From positions 43,328,464 to 43,392,463 of the forward strand of contig JAMXBB010000009.1 of the NCBI GenBank assembly GCA_024138015.1: DNA of 64,000 nt, read 5' to 3'. The notes beneath the pieces are model-generated. The model made no database searches. It had not been told where the DNA came from and was given only the letters and a program-made list of their open reading frames with translations. This DNA comes from Lumnitzera littorea. Its lineage: Eukaryota; Streptophyta; Magnoliopsida; Myrtales; Combretaceae. Below are positions 57,573-64,000 of the stretch, piece by piece. The translations under genes were made by a program, and so were the position numbers. Every line of letters starts with the position of its first letter. Within the stretch, counting starts at the first letter, position 1.

Positions 57573-59245
57573 TGAGCCTAAACTTTTTAGTTCTCACTTT
57601 TATTTTTCATAATCCAATTAATATTAAACCCTACTCGTTTAATATTAACCCTTGACTAAGAATTTAAGAAAATTTTATCTTTCTTGAAAATTTAAAATTT
57701 AGGAGTCTTCACTTGATTGAGGTCAGGAAATAGTTAAGTTAGAATTAATTGGGTGGATTGAATCTAACTTAGCTACTAATTTACCAAAAAATCATTTTGG
57801 ATTAAAGAAAAAAAATTTAAACTAGAGATACTAAATTTGGCGGTTATTTTATTAAACCTTAAATAGGTACCACTTTTGATCTTCCAATTTTAATTTTATT
57901 TTCCAAAATACCTTTTCATCTTAAAAGAATAGCTTCAACTAGCAAGAAAGAAAGAAAATTATTTTTTTTTATTTACAAAAGTAAGTGAATTAAAGAATTA
58001 AATTTATTTATATACAAAAGGGAAAATAAAAAAATGTCCATATTCTAAGTCGTCTCGTAAGTGCTTATGTATTCTCTAATAAGGATCAAACTTATCATAG
58101 TTCTTTTAGAAAAACTTTAGTAGGTTGGTAATTTTTAATTCTAAAATTGAACAAATTTACATTTTTATCCATCAAATTAAAAGAAAAAAATGAAAATAAA
58201 AAAAAAATCCAAAAGGGTCCTAATTTTTGAAAGTCTATCTTTAAAAGGAAAAAAAAAATGTTAAGAACAAACTAGCTTCGAGAAAGAGATTTACTTTTTT
58301 GTGTTTATTTAAAAAAAAAAATTCTAAGTGGGAGGAGCTCTTTTTTTTTTTTTTAGAAAATACTAAAATTAAAAAAAAAAGGGAAAGAAAAAGTTTTAAA
58401 AAAAATCTACCTTAGTGTCAAATTTTTTTTTTTCAAAATACCATTGTTTCTACTTTTATTTTTTATCATTATCATTATTTTAATTTTCTTTCTTTTTTAT
58501 TTCTTTTTTGTTTGTATAAGAATAAATAAACAACAATAAAAAGAAAAGAAAAAAGAAAAAAAGAAAAGGGTTAAACCTAGAGCTAGTTGTAGGTTAAGGG
58601 TTGGGTTAGTCATGGTCTAGATGTGGGTTCGAGTCGATCTAGATCTTCAGTCTAGGTTATGTGAAGTTCTGTAAAGAAGAAGAAGAAGTAATGAAGAGTA
58701 TAATTCATAGCAACTTCTAATGGGAGTTTCAAAGGGGAAACTTGACTTTCATGAAAAAATTATTGGTGATAAAATGTTTTGTGATAATGCCATCATCTAT
58801 GGTTGCTATTTTGGTGGTTTCACAATTTGGGCAGCAACCACAGTTGTGAGCAACAATTCATAGGTCCATTCATCACGCTCCAGCCACCAATTCAAATGGG
58901 CAATGACACTTTATTGAGGTTCTCAAAAGTGATAGGAAGATTGGTGATAGTGGCTCAATTTAAAATGACCGGTTTAAATGGTGGTATATGGTGTTGAGAA
59001 TGTACTAGAGAGAGAAACGAGATGTAGACCTTGGTTGGTGGCTTTTCAAAGTGAGTTGATAGTGGTTCCTAAGATTCTCAAATATGGGCAAGTTGGTGGA
59101 GTGGGTGTTTTCCTTTGAAAACTACTAGATTGGTGGTTTCCTAGAGAGAGAAAATGAGTAGGTTATGGTAGAGAGAGAAAATGTGAAAATAAGCTTGTGG
59201 AAAGTGTTTTGATGTTTTTGTGATAATGAAATGACTTCCTCAAGT

Positions 59246-59257
59246 CCCCTTTTATAG
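59246..59257 (-). promoter_or_regulatory. TATA box of the copy 2 LTR
   Basis: Minus-strand CTATAAAAGGGG, about 1.06 kb into the LTR, matched by a weaker box at 9,326-9,337 in copy 1. Confidence 0.6.
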
Positions 59258-59767
59258 TCTTTAAAGTTTCTCTATGCTTGGAAGGTTAGAAAATTACATT
59301 AATTTGAATTAATGGGTTTTGATGCACGAAATGATTTTTTTCTAACTTTAAGCTTGATTTTGATCGCATAATTGAATGAATATGGATGAAATGTTAGGCT
59401 CCACACAAAGCTCTCGTCTAGCCTAAGATTACATAATTACTTCGATGGAATCATGTGTGAAACAAGAGAAAACGTAAGGCAAATGGAGGAAAATAGGGGG
59501 TCACAAGGAAAATAGGGGAAAATCTGGGTAATGAAGCTTTCCTCTAATTTTCAAGTACGACTTTGTCCCTCTTAAAGTTTGCATCCAAACATAAAATTTG
59601 TACAAATCCATAGTATTCTAAGCAGTCTTTATGGTTTTACCATTAATTTGGTAAAATCATGAAGAAAAATAGGTCAAAGGTGAACTCAAAGTGAGGACCC
59701 AATGCTAATTTTATGAGAGAAAAAGATGGAAATTGAGGGAAAGAGGGGGAAGGGTCACTAATGTGGC

Positions 59768-59776
59768 GCCACGTCA
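59768..59776 (-). promoter_or_regulatory. TGACGTGGC motif in the copy 2 LTR
   Basis: Minus-strand TGACGTGGC contains the TGACG bZIP core and the ACGTGGC of abscisic-acid response elements, about 510 bp upstream of the TATA box. Not seen in copy 1. Role inferred only. Confidence 0.35.
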
Positions 59777-59842
59777 GCTGTGTGGCCCAATTGCATTTTG
59801 CTACGTGTCTCAATCAAGACATGTGTTTGATATGGGATGGTA

Positions 59843-59946
59843 TAAATAAAAACAACAAAGGTACAAAGTGCCTATAGTGAGATTCAAAGCTAAGATCTCT
59901 GTCTCTTTCATATATCTAAGATCAAGTGCTTTACTAGTTAGGTTGT
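59843..59946 (-). repeat. tRNA-like (SINE-like) sequence inside the copy 2 LTR
   Basis: Minus-strand ATTAGCTAACAACCTAACTA with AAAGCACTTGATCTTAG resembles the A-box half of a tRNA (usual TTAGCTCAGTTGGTAGAGCA), and TAGCTTTGAATCTCACT some 60 bp later resembles a B box (GGTTCGAATCTC). No cloverleaf is claimed. It is absent from the same place in copy 1. Confidence 0.4.
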
Positions 59947-60320
59947 TAGCTAATGCCCTAAAATTTATTGCAACTAAAATGTATAGAATGAAAAAACTAG
60001 GCTTAAATATTTTAAATAAACTCATAAAAAGTTACTAAAACCTATTCCTATACTTTTTTTTATTTTTTTTCTTTTTAAACTTCCACTTATTTTTTTCTTT
60101 TCTTTCTTAGACTATCTCCAACACTAAAAATTAAATGACCTACTGATTTTTTTTTCTTAAAAATCCTATTTTATAACTAATTATATTTGTTCTATTCTTT
60201 CATTTTTCCTTTTTTTTTTTTAACTTTTCAAATTTAAACTTTTTTTTATTTTTTTGAATTAAGACCCTTTTTTGAAAAAATTTCCTAGAAATTAGGGAGA
60301 ATAAAAATGAGGTATCTACA

Positions 60321-60336
60321 ACTATCTCTCTTTGTG
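60321..60336 (-). other. Polypurine tract of copy 2
   Basis: Minus-strand CACAAAGAGAGATAGT directly before the LTR start TGTAGATACC. Confidence 0.65.
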
Positions 60337-60540
60337 ATGAAGTTTAGGTAAAACTTTCCCGCGATGATAAAGGAGATACCATTTTTTTTCTTGGGGATGA
60401 ATTTGTATTAGGAATCACCACGATTAGTTAGCTATCTTGAATTTAATCTATTAGGGATTTCAAAGATGAGAGAAAGAAATTATTTCCTAGGAAAGACATC
60501 AAATGAAAGAGCCCTTGAAAATAGGTTGAACCTTGAAGAT

Positions 60541-60805
60541 ACCGTCTTGGATGGACAATATACAATATGTTTTTTTTTTAAGTGAAAATAAAGTAAATCT
60601 TAAATGGCTATCTTGGATGGATAGTTAGTTATCAAAAAATTTATCACCAGCAAAAATTTGAACATTATCTTAGATTGATAGGTATTGCACCATCTTAGAT
60701 TGGTAGGCTTTAATGTTAAACACCATCATTGATTGATGGGTATAGCAAAAACTTAAATATCATCTTAGATTGATGGGCTTTTTGTTCACCATCTTGGATT
60801 GATGG
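60541..60805. repeat. Short tandem array related to 10,681-11,130
   Basis: About seven variants of ATCTTGGATTGATGGG, less regular than in copy 1, at the same place relative to the polypurine tract. Confidence 0.8.
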
Positions 60806-62690
60806 TTACTGAAAAATTTTTCGGGTTTCTTAAAAAGTTTTGTCAACTATGCAATTTACTTAGATTTAACAAAATTGACTTCAATGGTTGATTTAAGCAA
60901 GAGATTTTAGATAACTGCTAGGGGTAAGGCCCCCTAAATTGATAGAAAGAGATTTTTTATTAGATACTAAGGATTGGTTCCCTTTATTTGCATTTAGGTA
61001 AAACTCTTAAAACTGATGAAAATGATTGCTAGGACCAAGTGGGAAGAAGAAAATTTACAAGTGAGGGTAAGACTTATGTTGAGATAGAATGGTTAAAAGT
61101 GACAAAACTAGTCACTAGGGCTAAAAAGGTTGGATAGAAAGACCGGTCTAGAATCAATTTAAAGAAAAACTTATCCTTTTCTCTTCTCTCATTATTTTCT
61201 TTTCTTTTCTTTTTTTTAAGAATTGCTACCAAGTTTTAAGTTCCTTATATATGTGGGCCATTGATAATTCACTCTTGACTTTGCTTAAATCGAGGGGTGA
61301 GGGGTGGGAGTGAGGGTATAGTCCTCTTTTCTCGAGCTACTAAGGGCAAGAGATCTTTTGGTGTCACTTGAGGTGATCATAAGGGCAATGACATCTCATA
61401 ATTGATTAGTTTAGTTTAAGAGGGATTTTTTACCTTCTCTTGGTTCAAATTTCCACTATTGGCTACAAGTCCAAAAATTAAAGGCTATCTTGTAAGTAAT
61501 ACACTTTAATCAATCCGTTGGGTCTTTTCCGAACTACAATATAACAACGGCTTTTAGTCATAGGTTTCAAATACAAATATTAATGAAATGGCTTTTTATG
61601 ATGGAATTATTCCTCAATCTAGGTTTACAAGTCAAGAACCTTCTAGGAAAAACTAAAATTACGCTTTCCTTAGTTTTAGTAGTAAGTTTTACCAAGAATA
61701 AATTATTTCCTTTAATTAAAAGGGTCATTGGAAGGGGTAAAATTATGAATGGGCCATAAGTCATGTGTCATGATTGTTTTTGAGCTACAATTTCTTTAGG
61801 GATCATGAATTATCAGGAGAACTTTGGTATTTACCCTAGCTTTTTCAAGCTTAATCTCTTTGATTGTGTTTTTGGGGTCCTTTATTTGAAATGTAGGTCT
61901 TGACATAGGAATAGGATTATTTTTTTAAGCCATATTTTCCTAGTCCTTTCCAACTTTAGGGTTTTGCGTTTTAGATTTAATCACCTTATTTACTTGATTT
62001 CTTTCTTAGGTAAACTTTTCATTTTCTAATGTTTCTTCTTTCACATTTTCCTTTTCCTCATTTTTTCTTCTTTATTTTTTCTTTTTTTCTTTGTTCTTTT
62101 CTTTTTCATTGCGACTCAAGATAGAGGTGATCATTCCTTCTTTTGGCTTGCAGCTTATAGTGTGTATGGTTTGTGTATAATGTTCATGATATAGGCACTT
62201 CTTCATTTTAAAGGAAATAAGTTATCAGTGGTAATAATTATAGTCGAATTGATGTGACTAGAGTAAGCATAGATCAGTTTTAACCTTTTTCTCTTGATTA
62301 ATACCCTTATCCTCTTATTTCCCCCTGTTGTAGGGTGGTTCTTAGGAGAGTTTGATTTTTGAAAATGCTCCATTTAAATGGCTTAATGGGATTGGCAAAA
62401 GATTTTGTGTTTGGGATATTAAAAAGAATGCCTAACTTCACTTTGATTTGTATATTAAATGTAATATGGACTTCCTTTAAAGAATGAGTCTGATAACCTC
62501 ACAATGATGTCACTCAACTCTTAAAGTGTCTTAGGGTTAGTATTTGGTATGTAGTTTGCCTCTTTTCATTCTAAACCTTTTAATTAATAAGATAGAATCA
62601 ACTTATTTACATTCATGCTCTTCAATAACTTGAAAATTTTTCCCTAATCTTAGATGTCCTTAAGGTGCCCTAACTCAAAAATAGAACATG
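60806..62690. other. Noncoding 3' region of copy 2
   Basis: No gene seen. Homologous in blocks to 11,131-12,390. A poly-pyrimidine stretch lies at 62,030-62,110. The open frame 61,764-61,567 is chance. Confidence 0.65.
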
Positions 62691-62699
62691 GCCAAATAG

Positions 62700-63482
62700 A
62701 TAACTTTTATTTCAAATGAGTGTTATTACAATAATATGCCATGATTTGACTTTCAATAGTGCCTCTTCAATACATTCCTCATCTAACTTTTCTTTTAACT
62801 TACACCATTGAAACAGGTTTCTAGAGATATCCTTAATAGCTTCATATGGTAATCAATCTTCTCAAATGGTAGTAATAAGCTTTCAATGATTGGTGTTGTA
62901 CATAGTCCATTTGAAGTCCCCTCATAGTTAGGCCTGTAGCACATGGCTTTCAAAACATCAAGTTGAATCAACTTGGTCTCAATCATATCTTTGATCTTGT
63001 TGCTCAACCTCTAAATCAGTAGAATGCCCTTTTTGACCCATATTGTAGTCGCATTGTGCTTCTAGGTCAAAACTTTGTGGCCTATAGCTTAGATTAGGGG
63101 GTTGACAAAACATGACCCCAATTTCCCTTAACTTGCTAAAGACTTGGGTTAATGGGATCTCAAGCTAAGTGAATTGTCTTTTCTAAGCCCCATGAGTAGA
63201 TTTGCCTTGAGCTTTATTTTCTTACGTTTCTTTGGATCTTTTCTCTTCGACCTATTTTCACAACCTTGATCAAAAGCCATTTGAAGTTTTTTGATGGTCA
63301 TTTCTAAGTTTATGATGCCCTTCTATAATGTTTCCATTCCCTCTTTTAGGCTTGCAAGACTTTTTTCTAAGCTCAAATCTTGAGATATTTGAAGACAACT
63401 AATTATGGAATCCAAGATTTGCAACTGTTGAACCATCTAATGAATCACTTTTCTGTTTGAAGCAAACTTGTTGTTAGCCATT
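62700..63482 (-). pseudogene. Tat/Ogre-like gag of copy 2, capsid core missing
   Basis: The likely start is ATG at 63,480-63,482 (MANNKFASNRK, then a stop). A coiled-coil-like part follows (about 63,437-63,290), then a lysine-rich segment (SKRKDPKKRKKIK, about 63,250-63,210). Next comes KRQFT and PLTQVFSKLREIGV (about 63,190-63,120), matching the RQFTxLxMSLTxVLxxL motif of Tat/Ogre gag, and CDYNMGQKGHSTD (about 63,050-63,010), a zinc-knuckle relic, with KIKDMIETKLIQL after a frameshift (62,990-62,940). The capsid core seen in copy 1 between the coiled coil and RQFT is absent. Sequence then passes into the 3' region, not pol. Confidence 0.65.
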
Positions 63483-64000
63483 ATGAGTTTTGATCTTAAT
63501 TTGAGAATGATTGGGAGGAAGCCATACCTATTAGCAATTCTCAAAAGTTTTTTCTTTCTTTTTTTATTTAAATTTTGAAAACCTTTAATTTGAAATGAAT
63601 TAGATTAACTATGATAAAAAAAAAAAAAAAATTCGTGAGGTACTTGATATTTACAAATTATTTTACTAAGGTATGAAGCAGTGGAAATACAAGGATGAGG
63701 TTTATTTACATGAAGGATAAGAAGATGACCTTCAATGTGGAAAACATTTCGAAATGAAAGAGAGCTTATAGAAGACTAGGTACGACAACTGAAGAAGAAT
63801 ACTTCAACTTGTAGGTATTTAAAAGGTTACCTACAACAGATATAATCTAGGATACCTATTCCATTAAGAGAGAAGAAGTTAATTTATAAAAGGAAATAAC
63901 TATCAATGTAATTATTTTACAAGAAAAGAGGGTAGGAGAATTTACTAAGAATTCCTAATGATTGTTTCAAAATAGAGACAAAAACTATTTACAAACTTAT
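63483..64000 (-). other. Leader region of copy 2
   Basis: No coding sequence recognised. On the minus strand it precedes gag, so it is probably the element's leader. A poly-A run lies at 63,617-63,631. Confidence 0.35.

Larger units (their letters stand above)
57573..60320 (-). repeat. 3' LTR of gag-only copy 2
   Basis: About 2.75 kb, starting TGTAGATACCTCATTTTTA on the minus strand (60,320), an opening I recall from Tat/Ogre LTRs, and ending ...TTTAGGCTCA at 57,573. Homologous to 7,638-10,261. The open frames at 58,803-58,997 and 60,025-59,810 are chance. Confidence 0.78.
57573..64000 (-). mobile_element. Gag-only Tat/Ogre-like retrotransposon, copy 2 (runs off the window)
   Basis: Minus-strand order: gag (63,482 to about 62,700), 3' noncoding region with tandem motifs (62,690-60,337), polypurine tract (60,321-60,336), 3' LTR (60,320-57,573). 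The same order and the same gag-to-noncoding junction as copy 1. It has broken the Tat element's integrase. The 5' LTR must lie beyond 64,000. Confidence 0.65.

Overview
The window looks like intergenic DNA from a flowering plant, most likely a eudicot. It is AT-rich and full of long poly-A, poly-T and pyrimidine runs. Almost all recognisable coding sequence comes from decayed plant retrotransposons (Ty3/gypsy of the Athila, Tat/Ogre and chromovirus types, Ty1/copia of SIRE type, and an L1-type LINE), plus Mutator-like miniature TIR elements. The species cannot be named from this. I see no intact retrotransposon gene, no rRNA, no true tRNA gene and no CRISPR. Clade names rest on motifs recalled from the families, not on a search.

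Layout. Positions 1-87 (minus) are the first 29 codons of what may be an ordinary cellular gene, with a pyrimidine-rich leader at 88-360. About 350 bp upstream of its ATG lies an Athila-like element on the minus strand (about 400-7,281) with one LTR, a primer-binding site, gag, protease, RT, RNase H and integrase, and no second LTR. A short plus-strand gypsy integrase fragment follows (7,290-7,637). Next is a Tat/Ogre-like element on the minus strand (7,638 to about 13,430) that has an LTR, a polypurine tract, a tandem-repeat 3' region and gag, but no pol. A related LTR in the opposite orientation fills about 14.8-17.2 kb.

From about 17.2 to 31.9 kb there is a SIRE-like copia element on the minus strand with gag, integrase, RT, RNase H and an extra acidic ORF after pol. 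It is split by a complete gypsy chromovirus-type element on the plus strand (18,355-25,902) that has 833-bp LTRs and a 5-bp target duplication. That element is itself interrupted by a copia LTR-like piece (about 21.26-22.40 kb). A plus-strand LINE remnant covers 31.9-33.75 kb.

Positions 33.8-41.5 kb are comparatively poor in recognisable elements and contain an exact 438-bp duplication around a single N, which is probably an assembly join. Nested TIR elements lie at 41,552-43,480, followed by a tandem duplication and LTR-like sequence to about 48.2 kb. A plus-strand Tat element runs from about 48.7 to 57,572. Its RT is interrupted by a 3,981-bp insertion that looks like a solo LTR, and removing it restores the reading frame. 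At 57,573 the Tat element is broken by a second copy of the gag-only Tat/Ogre-like element (minus strand, to the window end).

Overall the window records several rounds of nested insertion and decay. The main observations are the two gag-only elements that share one gag-to-3'UTR junction, the datable nesting order, the clean excision reading of the RT insertion, the probable assembly duplication, and stress-type promoter motifs in an LTR close to a candidate cellular gene.
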